Under the pieces are notes generated by a model that was not told the origin of the DNA, ran no database searches, and saw only the letters and a list, made by a program, of their open reading frames with translations. From CAYFZO01 sp965226235 (lineage in GTDB: Bacteria > Pseudomonadota > Gammaproteobacteria > Poriferisulfidales > Oxydemutatoraceae): a DNA stretch of 64,000 bases. The DNA lies in the NCBI GenBank assembly GCA_965226235.1, contig OZ245335.1, positions 1,612,001-1,676,000 on the forward strand, given 5' to 3'. Below are positions 53,601 through 63,833 of the stretch, piece after piece (the first letter of the stretch is position 1; the number at the start of each line of letters is the position of its first letter). The position numbers and the translations under genes were made by a program.

Positions 53601-54990
53601 CGCAGTGGGCGCTGTCGGCGATTCCAGGCTGGTGGAAGTGGACGAAGGCGAGGATATTGTCTTTGAGTTGACGCGCGCGGGCAACCTGGCTTCATCGTTG
53701 ACGGTGACGGTGAGTGTGGAGATTGACGAACTGCTAGATGCCAATCGCGTACTTGAGGACACCGCGTCGTCTATAAAGACTGTGGTGTTTCCGGTGGGCG
53801 AGTCAACGACGCAACTGACGGTGCAGACGGTTAATGACGGTGCGTACCAGCAGCCCACGACGGTGACGGTGGTGGTACCACCGCCGGATACGGTGTTGGG
53901 GGAGCCTGGGTATTATGAGGTGGGGTCGCCGGGGTCGGCGTCGGTTCTGGTGCTGGATGACGGTTTTCCCGCAATGCGCATTTATATTGCCAGTTCGCGG
54001 ACGAGCATCAATGAAGGACACGGTGTGTATCAAGCCGGGATCGTTATAGATGCCGAGGCGCCGCCTCCTGAGGGTTTTTTCATTTCATTTTCGAGCAAAA
54101 CCAGAAGTGCAAAAAGCCCGGGAGACTATCCAGCGTTCACTTCTATGTTTGATCCCGGCCATTCAGGATTTAAGTTGCTCGAAGACGGGGTTTACCGGAA
54201 GGTCGTGTATAGAGCGCTCACCATCAACGATGACGATCTAATGGAAGGAGACGAGACGTTTGGGATGCTGATCGAAATGAGCCCGGGTCTCGCCCCAGAA
54301 TATGTCATTGATCCTCCAGGACGTTTCGAAGGTTTCCCTGCGCATGAGGGTATCACCATCGTGGACAACGACTTCGTGACGATCGCTCTCGATAAGCTGG
54401 GGGTGGCCGAAGGCACGACCATCAACTTTGTGCTGACGCGCCCGGGGGGCGACCTGACTTCATCGCTGACGGTGACGGTGCAGATTGACGAACCGCAAGA
54501 TGCCAATCGCGTACTTGAGGACACCGCGCCGTTTGAGAAGGAAGTGGTGTTTCCGGCAGGCGATTCAATGACGCTACTGACGGTGCGGACGGTTGATGAC
54601 GCGATAGCGGAGTCGGACACGACGGTGACGGCGGTGGTATTACCGCCGGATTCGTCGATAGCGCCACCGACGGGTTTGGAGAGTGGCGAATACTATAACG
54701 CTGCGCCGACGACGGCGTCTCTTCTGGTCCTTGATGACGACACGGCGCTGGTAACTATCACCGCAGTGGGCGCTGTCGGCCCTTCCGGGCTGGTGGAAGT
54801 GATGGAAGGTAGGAAGCTTGTCTTTGAGTTGACGCGCACGGAGGGCAACCTGTCTTCACCGCTGACGGTGGTGGTGGGGATTGACGAAGCCGGCGGCGAC
54901 ATACTTTTTGATAGCGTCCGGTCGACCGAGGCTGTGGTGTTTCTGTCGGACATGCCAACGGCGCAGCTGGAGGTGCCGACGGTTTCATGA
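50638..54990 (+). pseudogene. Giant Calx-beta repeat surface protein, fragment 3
   Basis: The longest intact piece (1450 codons). It carries repeated pairs of modules: YRKVVYRPVTINDDDLMEGDE, DNDFVTIAPDLAPDNPGV, ADGTTINFVLTRPGG-type strands, and the QANVSEGSSPRLLVIAETL / SESRSARFREDFEP module. True coding homology extends upstream of 50638 to the indel at 50532. It ends with VPTVS and TGA at 54990 because of one extra T near 54983; sister modules read VPTVNDEDFEPHTTV. Confidence 0.75.
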
Positions 54991-55674
54991 CTTTGAGTTC
55001 GAGCCGCACACGACGGTGACGGCGGTGGTAGTACCGCCGGGCACGGTGTTGGGGGAGCCCGGACATTATGTGGTGAGGTCGCCGGGGTCGACATCAGTTC
55101 TGGTGCGGGATAACGACGTTCCCAGGATAAACGTTTATGCTGCCAGCACCCAGGCGAGCGTCAGCGAAGGAAGCGGTTTTAGGCTTCGGGTCATTGCGGA
55201 GACGCTATCCGACGAGCGTCCCCGTTAGTCTCGATGACAGTGATGGCAGGCTATTATCTTTTGGTTTTGCATTTTCAAGCGAGTCTCAGGAGCGCACAGT
55301 TCCGGGAAGACTTTGAGCCGGTAAATGAGGTGGTCGAGATATTCTTTTCAGAATTTCAGCGGGTTAGCGTCGACGAAGGTGTGACCTTCTTTTACCGGCA
55401 GGTCGTTGAACCTTCGACGCTCGTCACTATCGATAGGAAGGCGGGTATCGATACGATCTAATGGAAGGAGAGGAGTCGCTACTGTTGAAGTTGGAGAGAA
55501 GTGCCAATCTTAACCCTCAAATCAAAATTCTTAGCCCTGGGAACAGGGTGACGCTCACCATCAAGGACAACGACTTCGTGACGATCGCTCCCGATAAGCT
55601 GAGAGTGGCCGAAGGCAATGAGATTGTCTTTGAGTTGACGCGCCCGGGGGGCGATCTGGCCTCAGAACTGGACG
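54991..55674 (+). pseudogene. Giant Calx-beta repeat surface protein, most decayed segment
   Basis: Homology to the sister modules continues through three short frames (FEFEPHTTVTAVVVPPG; FREDFEPVNEVVEIFFSEF; EGEESLLLKLERSANLNPQ). Indels are visible at about 55220 (extra T before agtctc), 55283 (two extra bases in gagtctcagg), 55455 (one base lost in atcgatacgatcta) and 55668 (extra G in gaactggacggtg). Confidence 0.7.
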
Positions 55675-57132
55675 GTGACGGTGCAGATTGGCGAACCGCA
55701 AGATCGCAATCGCGTACTTGAAGACACCGCGCCGTTTGAGAAGGAAGTGATGTTTCCGGCGGGCGCGTCAACGGCGCAACTGACGGTGCCGACGGTTAAT
55801 GACAATACAGTGGAGTCGGACACGACGGTGACGGCGGTGGTATTACCGCCGGATCCGTCGATAGAACCACCGATGGGTTTGGAGAGTGGCGAATACTATA
55901 ACGCTGCGTCGACGCCGGCGTCGGTTCTGGTCCGCAACGACGACACGACGATGGTGACCATCACCGCAGTTGTCGGCGATTCCGGGCAGGCAGAAGTGGA
56001 CGAAGGCGAGGAGGTTGTCTTTGAGTTGACGCACACGGGCGACCCGGATTCAGCGCTGACGGTGGGTGTGGAGATTGACGAACCGCAAGATGCCAATCGC
56101 GTACTTGAGGACACCGTGCCGCTTACGCCGTCTACTCTGCCTGTGGTGTTTCCGGTGGGCGAGTCAACGAGGCAACTGAGGGTGCCGACGGTTAATGACG
56201 ATGCGTACGAGCCGCACACGGCGGTGACGGCGGTGGTATCACCGCCGGATACGCTGTTGGGGGAGCCCGGATATTATGCTGTGGGGTCGCCGGGCTCGGC
56301 GTCGGTTCTGGTCCGCAACGACGACACGACGATGGTGACCATCACCGCAGTGGGCGCTGTCGGCGATTCTTCGCTGGTGGAAGTGATCGAAGGCGATCAG
56401 ATTGTCTTTGAGTTGACGCACACGGGCGACCCGGATTCAGAGCTGACGGTGACGGTGGCGATTGACGAACCGCAAGATGCCAATCTCGTACTTGAGGACA
56501 CCGTGTCGCCTATACAGACTGTGGTGTTTCCGGCGGGCCAGTCAACAGTGCAACTGGTGGAAAACACGAATGCCGACAATGAGTTCGAGGAGCACACGAC
56601 GGTGACGGCGACGGTACTACTGGCAGCGGTGGCGGAGGGGGAGCCCGGACATTATGCTGTGGGGTCGCCGGGGTTGGCGTCGGTGCTGGTGCGGGATGAC
56701 GACATTCCGGAAATACGTTTTTATACTGCGACCACGCAAGTGAGCATCACTGAGGGAGAGGCTGGGGTTTTGCCGATCATTTTTGAAGCCGACGAGCGTC
56801 CCCATCTCCGAGGGATTGAGGCTAGGCTTTTTTTAATAGCCATCTTCTATAAGGGCGCATCCGCAGGCGACATCGCAGTCAATCTGATGGGTGATCCAGT
56901 TAATGAAGGCGGGCTTTTTCCCTTTCCTGGGGCTATTTCCGGATCGAACTTTAAGCAGGTGGAGGGGGTTTGGCAGTGGAGCCTCTCGGTGGTGAATTTC
57001 ACAGCCGGGGAGGACGAGCAAATGGAAGGAGACGAGACCCTGGTGCTCGATTTTACGACACCAAGCGACGCTCGAATTAGGCTTGTTAATAGCTTTGTCA
57101 TAGCTGGTGTTGCTGGTGGTAGAAGTGATTAG
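55675..57132 (+). pseudogene. Giant Calx-beta repeat surface protein, fragment 4
   Basis: An open frame of 485 codons with three more Calx-beta-like modules (EEVVFELTHTGDPDSALTVGV, DQIVFELTHTGDPDSELTVTV) and one DEQMEGDETLVLDF module. It ends at TAG 57130-57132 where sister modules continue directly into IITIVDNDFVTIA; that segment is present in the next frame, so another indel lies close to 57130. Confidence 0.73.
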
Positions 57133-59840
57133 TGGGCGAGGCGATTATCACCATCGTGGACAACGACTTCGTGACGATTGCTCCCGATACGTCGGAAGTG
57201 GCCGCAGGCACGACCATTAACTTTGTGCTGACGCGCCCGGGGGGCGGTCTGACTTCAACGCTGACGGTGGCGGTGCGGATTGACGAACCGGAAGATCGCA
57301 ATCGCGTACTTGAGGACACCGCGTCGTCTATGAAGGCTGTGGTGTTTCCGGCGGGTGCGTCAACGGCGCAACTGACGGTGCCGACGGTTGGCGACGGCGA
57401 TGTGTTCAAGTTAGACACGACGGTGACGGCGGTGGTATTAGCGCCGGATCCGTCGATAGCACCACCGACGGGTTTGGAGAGTGGCGAATACTATAACGCT
57501 GCGCCGACGCCGGCGTCGGTTCTGGTCAGTGCAGTGCGGCAGGCTTCGCTGGCGTTTCAGTCGGCGGATCGCGAACCCATCGGCCTTTTGCGATTGAAGT
57601 CCGGCCAGTCGACAAGCGTGTATCTGGTTTTCAGCACGAGCGACGCAGACGACGCCCTGAAGCTTGGTGAGAGCGTTGAGGTCAGGCTTGAGCTTGCTTC
57701 CTCCGGCGTGAGCATTGATCCTGAGACTGTTACGTTCACTTCTGGTCTCACAAGAGCCGAGGTGACCCTGAGTGTCTCCGAGGAGGATGCCCCGGCGGGT
57801 ACGTTCATGCTACAGGTTGCGGAAGCGACCCTGATCCGCGATTTGGATAAACGGACGCCGATCATGCCGGCTTCGCAGCTACTGGCGGTGCCTGCCGAAA
57901 TCGAGATTCTCCCTGCCTTTGAGCCTGTCCCGGCCATTGATGAGGATGGCGACATCGCGGATGACTTCATTGACGCCGTCGAGAATCTTGCGCCCGGAGC
58001 GATTGCGACTACAGGTACCGACTTTCCCGTTTATATTCTGGTTCCGGGCATCGGTGCTGAAACCGAGATAGACGCCGCCGCGTTGCTGAGGAGCGGCTTC
58101 AGCCCCTCGCTCGGCGCTTGCGTGGTGCATCTGGCTGCCAATTCGGTGGTATCGACATCGACGCTGACGCTAGCGCCAGGAGATGACTGCGCTATTCTGC
58201 AGCGACTGGCGGAACGCCCGCGGATAGAGCTACCTCCCTACAGGAGCGTGCTGTACTGGGTGGGTCTTGACGCCGGTGGCGATGTGGCGAAAGACGCCGA
58301 AGGTGATTTGATTCAGTTGGGCGCCCCCCGGCTGATCTACATAGCGCCACCGGTCGGATTTGTCACCAGCTCCTGGCTGTATGACAGGAATACGACGGAA
58401 GTAGTTGTGCCGCTTGAGGTCGGCGGCGTCGACACAGAACAAGGTATCAGTGGAGATTTTGCCGTAGTAGGAGGTGAGACGACTCCTGTCGGCGTCGAGA
58501 TTACTTTCGCCGCTCCTGGATATACCGTGGATATTACGCCGCTCATCGACACACGGATAACCAACGATGTACAGATAACCAAACTCAACGACGTTGCGTT
58601 TCGTGACGGTGTCGAACTGCTGGTTGACAGCTACGTCAGGGAGCTGATTTCGAGCCACGGCCTGTTCTCCCTGGGTAACGACCGCGTTACCTTGGTGCCC
58701 CAGGCGTCGTTGCCCACGAGCAACATGGAAGGTCGCTACGACGGTCCGTTTTTGGCGAACATGCCCAAGACCATTGTCTTCGAGGCTGGTTCCGATGTGA
58801 CCATCTACCGCTACAGTAGCGAAACCCGCGCTTTTGGATCGCTTGGGCAAGCCAGTTCTGTGGTCAGCGTGACAATCGAGGCCAGCACAGGACGCGTGGT
58901 AATCGAGACTCTTCCCAAGGGCGCGACTCTTACCGAGTTGACATATTTGACATATCCGTCGACGAGTTCGTCTATCTTTGAGATCGTGGTGTCTTTGGCC
59001 TCTACCGGGGTGATGGTGGATCCGGCTGACGGGACCACTTCCATCGAGGTGGTTACACGGACGCGCAACATCAGGACATTCGCCGTTGACTCGTTTCCGC
59101 TGTCCAAGGGTGCCGGTGCCTTTACGGATGGTGCAAGCACTGTAACGCTGGTGAGTAACGACGAAATTCAGAGTGGCCCCTATGCCACACACAGTGGCGG
59201 CGGTTCGTCCGTGTTTGCCGATGCAGACCTGTTCCCTGCTTTGCCTGGCATGGTTGGCGGGGTGCTCGACTATGTGGTCAAAGGGGGTTCGCCGCTGGAA
59301 GGTGGCCGGGCAGCCGTGACGATCGAGTTTGCCGATGACCAGGAAGTGGACGGTTTGGCCTATCACGTGTACCAGCGACAGTCGGATGCGGGATGGGGCT
59401 GGGCTCCCTTCGTGGTAGATGACGCCAACAGGATCTACAGTGCGCCGAAGCCGTGTCCTGCCCTGTCAGCCTCGCGCGAGGCGGTCGTGCCGGAGTCCGG
59501 CAGGAAGTACGCTTGGTATTTGGCGCACGAGGGGCTTGGTCCGGATCACCGCTGCGTGCTGGTGGAGTTCAGCGATGGTGGCCTGAACGACGCCGACCAG
59601 ACGGCAAACGCTTTCGCCTACAGCACTGGTGCGTTCGCTTCCAGCGGCTCGCGTCGTGGCCGTGGCGGCGGTGCCGTGGCTCTGGTCTGGCTGCTGGCCT
59701 TGACACTCATCGTACTGCTCGCCAGCTTGCTCGTCAGGCAACGGAGGGGGGCTGGAGCCGGGAAACAGGACCCGGCTGAGCGTACGAACCTGATAGGGTT
59801 CCGCGCTGTTTTGACAGAGCGGGGTTCTAATCGGGAATGA
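57132..59840 (+). pseudogene. Giant Calx-beta repeat surface protein, C-terminal fragment
   Basis: 902 codons. It starts with the expected IITIVDNDFVTIAPDTSEV module. From about 57530 it leaves the repeats for a unique region of about 750 residues with further beta-rich segments (SVEVRLELASSGVSIDPETV, FDRNTTEVVVPLEVGG-like). The end is Gly/Arg-rich (SSGSRRGRGGGA), followed by a hydrophobic helix (LVWLLALTLIVLLASLLV) and basic residues (RQRRGAG), a tripartite surface-sorting or anchoring tail resembling GlyGly-CTERM. If translated alone from GTG 57132 it would lack a signal peptide. Confidence 0.75.
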
Positions 59841-59928
59841 TCTTTGTTTCGGCAGGAATCAGGCTGTGGCCCTGTATCCGGCCTGTCTCGAGGGTTCGCT
59901 TTGAGGGATGTCGTTCCCTTTGCGCTTG

Positions 59929-60955
59929 ACGGAATCCGCGCCGGTGCGTTCTGACCAACAGCTCAGGCTTCAATGGAAGTTCAGGTACGGTGTCGGCACG
60001 TTGACGAGGAAGCCGTCCAACCGGTTGAACGAAATGTCCGGGATTCCGGGATGTTGCCCCTATGCCTGACAGACCACACTCGCGCTTTTGCTTTCGACCA
60101 AGGCGTTGTCGTCGCTTTTCCGGAGCCGGGGTTTGGTTGGTTCGACGTGCAGTTTTTTGAGCAGACCGGCCACCTGGCGCTTGATGCATTCCGCGCCGGT
60201 GCGTTCTGACCAACAGCTCAGGCTTCAATGGAAGTTCAGGTACGGTGTCGGCACGTTGACGAGGAAGCCGTCCAACCGGTTGAACGAAATGTCCGGGATT
60301 CCGGGATGTTGCCCCTATGCCTGACAGACCACACTGGCGCTTTTGCTTTCGACCAAGGCGTTGTCGTCGCTTTTCCGGAGCCGGGGTTTGGTTGGTTCGA
60401 CGTGCAGTTTTTTGAGCAGACCGGCCACCTGGCGCTTGATGCATTCCGCGCCGGTGCGTTCTGACCAACAGCTCAGGCTTCAATGGAAGTTCAGGTACGG
60501 TGTCGGCACGTTGACGAGGAAGCCGTCCAACCGGTTGAACGAAATGTCCGGGATCCCGGGATGTTGCCCCTATGCCTGACAGACCACACTGGCGCTTTTG
60601 CTTTCGACCAAGGCGTTGTCGTTGCTTCTCCGGGGCCTGGGTTTGGTCGGTTCGATGTGCAGTTTTTTGAGCAGACCGGCCACCTGGCGCTTGATGCATT
60701 CCGCGCCGGTGCGTTCTGACCAACAGCTCAGGCTTCAATGGAAGTTCAGGTACGGTGTCGGCACGTTGACGAGGAAGCCGTCCAACCGGTTGAACGAAAT
60801 GTCCGGGATCCCAGGATGTTGCCCCTATGCCTGACAGACCACACTGGCGTTTTTGCTTTCGACCAAGGCGTTGTCGTTGCTTTTCCTGGGCCGGGTTTTG
60901 GTCGGTTCGATGTGCAGTTTTTTGAGCAGACCGGCCACCCGGCGATTGATGTGTT
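59929..60955. repeat. 255-bp tandem repeat derived from a transposase 3' end
   Basis: Four copies with a 255-bp period (the segment caatggaagttcagg recurs at 59971, 60226, 60481, 60736). On the minus strand each copy carries VAGLLKKLH, SNDNALVESK and VNVPTPYLNFH, i.e. the catalytic Glu region and tail of the adjacent transposase. Frames of about 300 codons are open through the array, but only because the period is a multiple of three. Confidence 0.9.
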
Positions 60956-61736
60956 TCGAGCCGCTGTCTGTATGGAAGCCGAGGACGGTGAACGGGAAGG
61001 TTTTCAGCAACTCCTCCAGCACCGGTAGCAGATAGCGTTCGGAGATTCTCTCCACGCTGACAACCACGTGCATCTGCGTGACCTCATTGAGCGCATTGAT
61101 GTGATAAAGCCCCTTGACGCCGTCCTGATCGCCCTGGTGCACCGTATCGACGCGCAGGAACCCCGGACGGCCCTCGGGCGTGGGTTTGCGCCGCTCGCCG
61201 ATACGCACCTGCGTGGGGCGGGTTTTGCGGAAATGGCAACGCTGGCACCGATAACCGGCAGAATTACGCAGGTTGTACAGATGGCCGTTGGAGATGCGAG
61301 TCAGTCGCTCGAAACGGGTATCCCCGAACACCTCGAAGGCCCGTTCACACAGCTTGCGCGTGGCTGGTCCCGAGAGGGTGGCGTGCAGGGTGTCGACCTC
61401 TACCGGCAACCCCACATCCTGGGGGGTATAGCGCCTGGGAAAGGCATTGGCGGGCCGGCCCCGCTGATCCTGGATCCGCCCGGTGTCCCGGTACTGCCGG
61501 ACCAACCGGGCGAGCTGGGCGCGGGACAGGCCACTGACCTTCTCCAGGTAGGCCTTGACCACCCCTCGGTCGGGTCTGTCGAGCCGTAGGTAGCCGAACT
61601 GCCGCAGGGTGTCCTGGATCCAGCGATAGGCCTCCTCACGGGAATGGAGTTCAAAGTCGAAAGTGGTGGACCCGGACAAAAACGCCCGGATCTCGTCCAC
61701 CGTCTGTAAACGTTGGCTGTGTAATTTCACGATCAT
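60825..61736 (-). mobile_element. DDE integrase-type transposase, C-terminus altered by repeats
   Basis: 303 aa. The N-terminal helix-turn-helix region is MIVKLHSQRLQTVDEIRAF then YLEKVSGLSRAQLARLVRQY; the catalytic domain has FLRVDTVHQGD, GFHTDSGSKHINRRV and NDNALVESKNASVV, giving the D-D-E triad. The frame stops soon after the Glu, where full-length relatives continue for 70 or more residues; that lost part is found amplified in the 255-bp repeat. Probably inactive or mobilised only in trans. Confidence 0.82.
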
Positions 61737-62229
61737 CCTCCAATGATCCCGAAATCACCGCCTCAAGGCTTATCTTCCGTTGGAAATACACCTCCCGTTC
61801 AGGCTCATGTTCCATTGGACAATGCTATACGTTGACATTTTGGAACAATCCCGGTCTGAATGCCCCCCGGGCGCATTCAAGGTCAGCCGCTTGTCCTGTA
61901 TGCTTCCGGCATCACGCATTGTGCAGAAAAGCACACACCAGTGTGCGAGCGAAATTGTCCGCCGGCGCAACGGAGGGAAACGCAACAGGATACGCTCGGG
62001 CGCAATGCCTTTGCCTGCGCCCTTTGCAGAAAGCAGACGTTTTTCGCTTGCGCGAGGGGGAGGGTGGCTTGTCCGTTTAGTGTCTGGAATGCCTTCGCAG
62101 GCTTCCCCGTCAAGTGCCCGGAGTTGTCCAATAGGTTTCTGGCCTCATACATCCCAGCCTGAATCGTGACCGTGCCAGCACATTACGCTCCCCGCCGTCC
62201 CGATTCACAAGGTTTTCCATCAGCCAGCG
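61737..62229. other. Intergenic region with IS-end-like sequences
   Basis: No gene recognised. It contains an IS-end-like sequence gttgtccaataggtttctggcctcatac (62123-62150), similar to that near 20197, and a related ccattggacaatg at 61813-61825. A 129-codon plus-strand frame shows no family features. Confidence 0.45.
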
Positions 62230-62772
62230 TCACAGAGAAAGCCGGGAACCCTCCTTCAGCTGACGGACGGTCCACGGAGCCTCTTTTGTCGGCGACCCCA
62301 GGCTGGACACTACCATTTTCTCATCGACAGCCTTCAATTTGCGACTCAACTTTTTAAAAATGTTTGCAATAGAGATAGGACCATCTGGCCATAACTTGAC
62401 CGCAGGCTGTTCCAGATGCAGCACCACCCGCCAACGCTTCTTTCCGAGTGCTCGTTCCGCAATCTCTTTTTCGTCCCCGTCTTCCGCATTAGCACTCGCG
62501 GCCGCCAACCCGGAAAGTGTGTCACGCACCTTTCCGGCAACCACCTCTGCAAGAGAATCTCTCGTTGACTTTTTTTTGGGGCCGCGAGTGCGATAATCTT
62601 TCACCTCGATCAGCCATGTCTCATCTGACCCTACACAAACAATGTCAACAGCCTTTGTACCATCCTTGATCGACTGAAATCGCTTTTGGTAAAACTTCCA
62701 ATCATCGTATTTTGTTGCCTTACACTGTGCCTGAAACCCGAACGTGAGATTGCCTGTCTTGATGTCCTTCAC
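62230..62772 (-). CDS. Putative PD-(D/E)XK nuclease paired with AAA ATPase
   Basis: 180 aa. A nuclease-like core is visible: VDIVCVGSDETWLIEVKDY (Asp43, Glu56, Lys58), the D-x12-E-x-K pattern of PD-(D/E)XK enzymes, preceded by a helix with a possible acidic residue (CKATKYDDWKFYQKRFQ). The C-terminal half (WRVVLHLEQPAVKLWPDGP) resembles a beta-alpha extension. No signal peptide or membrane segment. The ATG overlaps the ATPase stop by 4 bp, so the two are made together. It is not a family I can name; a role in DNA or RNA cleavage during defence is inferred. Confidence 0.65.
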   Translation of the reverse strand: MKDIKTGNLTFGFQAQCKATKYDDWKFYQKRFQSIKDGTKAVDIVCVGSDETWLIEVKDYRTRGPKKKSTRDSLAEVVAGKVRDTLSGLAAASANAEDGDEKEIAERALGKKRWRVVLHLEQPAVKLWPDGPISIANIFKKLSRKLKAVDEKMVVSSLGSPTKEAPWTVRQLKEGSRLSL

Positions 62773-63833
62773 GACATGAACTCATCAAGATAGCGACCCG
62801 ACTGTTCCAACTCCTCGTCAAGCATCGCCAAAGGATCCGCATCCGCCACCTTGTTATATTGAGAGACCTGTACCCCAGGGTCATCGCGTTTCAAGGCAAA
62901 ACAACGCTGCTTCACTTTCTGGAATTTCTTCGAGTTCAGCAGGATTTCGAACTCCCTGAGAAGAAAAAGACTGTGCGTCGCGACAATCACCTGCACGCCC
63001 ACGCTACAAATATGAAGTATTGCTCTCGCAACCTCCCTGATCAGCTTCGGGTTCAGGTTGGCCTCAGGCTCGTCCCAGAACAAGGTACCATCTTGAACAA
63101 TGGACTTGGTCGCGACCAACTGATACAGCATTGCGAGCTTTCGCCATCCCTCGGCAACGAGGTGCATTTCAATGTTGGCAGCGGCGGTCTGCGTCTGCCT
63201 CAGATAAAAACGATCATTCCGCTCGTGGACTACGTTTCCGATCTGCTTCTCTAGTAGTTCCAGGACTCCCGCGAACGCCTTGTCACGAGGCCCTTTTGCG
63301 GTAGGCTTCCCCAGTAAAAGGCAGGTGTCGTAAAGCGTTTCTTCGAATTCAACATTGCTTTCCTCATATAAAGAGACAAACCCAGGATAAATCGTCAGCA
63401 GTTCATGAGGAGGCAAGTATACAGGTGTGATGCCCAGCCACTTTGTTGGGCGCCGCTCTACAACAACCTCGAATTTGTTTTGGGAAGCAAAATTGAATCC
63501 AAAGGGAGTTGGTTCGTTGAAACGAACAGACACTGTGCATTTGGTACGGCCCTGCTGCCGATGTGCGAGACGTCCCAGGTGACTATCTTCCGGGCGAAAT
63601 ACATTGGCCAGCTTTTCTGCGATTCCGGTCTGAAGGAAAGCCTTGGTTGGCGTACGGCCGTCTCGCCGCCGACTTTTGTCACTTGCTAGCGCCATAACCG
63701 CGTATGGAAGTTTCAGCAAATGTGTTTTTCCGGTCCCATTTTCACCAACAATGACATTCAGACCGGGTCCGGCGAACTTCAGCCGCGCCTTCTGAAACGC
63801 CGTGAAGTTAGTAATGTCCAGAGATTTAAGCAC
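62769..63833 (-). CDS. AAA-15/OLD-like ATPase, first gene of candidate defence pair
   Basis: 354-aa SMC/RecF-like ATPase. The N-terminus MLKSLDITNFTAFQKARLKF leads to Walker A GENGTGKTH (about 30-38). A signature-like helix VAEGWRKLAMLYQL lies near 227-240, Walker B LFWDEPEANLNP at 251-262 and the switch His in IVATHSLF. There is no C-terminal TOPRIM domain, unlike full OLD proteins; the nuclease is instead a separate downstream gene. The start is GTG 63833. Such ATPase plus effector pairs are common in antiphage systems. Confidence 0.8.
   Translation of the reverse strand: MLKSLDITNFTAFQKARLKFAGPGLNVIVGENGTGKTHLLKLPYAVMALASDKSRRRDGRTPTKAFLQTGIAEKLANVFRPEDSHLGRLAHRQQGRTKCTVSVRFNEPTPFGFNFASQNKFEVVVERRPTKWLGITPVYLPPHELLTIYPGFVSLYEESNVEFEETLYDTCLLLGKPTAKGPRDKAFAGVLELLEKQIGNVVHERNDRFYLRQTQTAAANIEMHLVAEGWRKLAMLYQLVATKSIVQDGTLFWDEPEANLNPKLIREVARAILHICSVGVQVIVATHSLFLLREFEILLNSKKFQKVKQRCFALKRDDPGVQVSQYNKVADADPLAMLDEELEQSGRYLDEFMS

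Noticed and set aside
58230..59366. 378-codon frame antisense to the C-terminal part of the giant repeat gene
   Set aside because: No start signal or family resemblance; the plus strand carries the continuous surface-protein end.
46194..59840. Programmed frameshifting of the giant gene
   Set aside because: The indels are of different kinds (duplication, insertions, a deletion), lack slippery-sequence context, and cluster in one decayed segment, which fits random decay.
59827..60738. 303-codon minus-strand frame through the 255-bp repeats
   Set aside because: Same artefact of a period divisible by three; a different frame of the same DNA encodes recognisable transposase residues.
61780..62169. 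129-codon plus-strand frame
   Set aside because: Overlaps IS-end-like sequence, has other frames equally open, and no conserved features.
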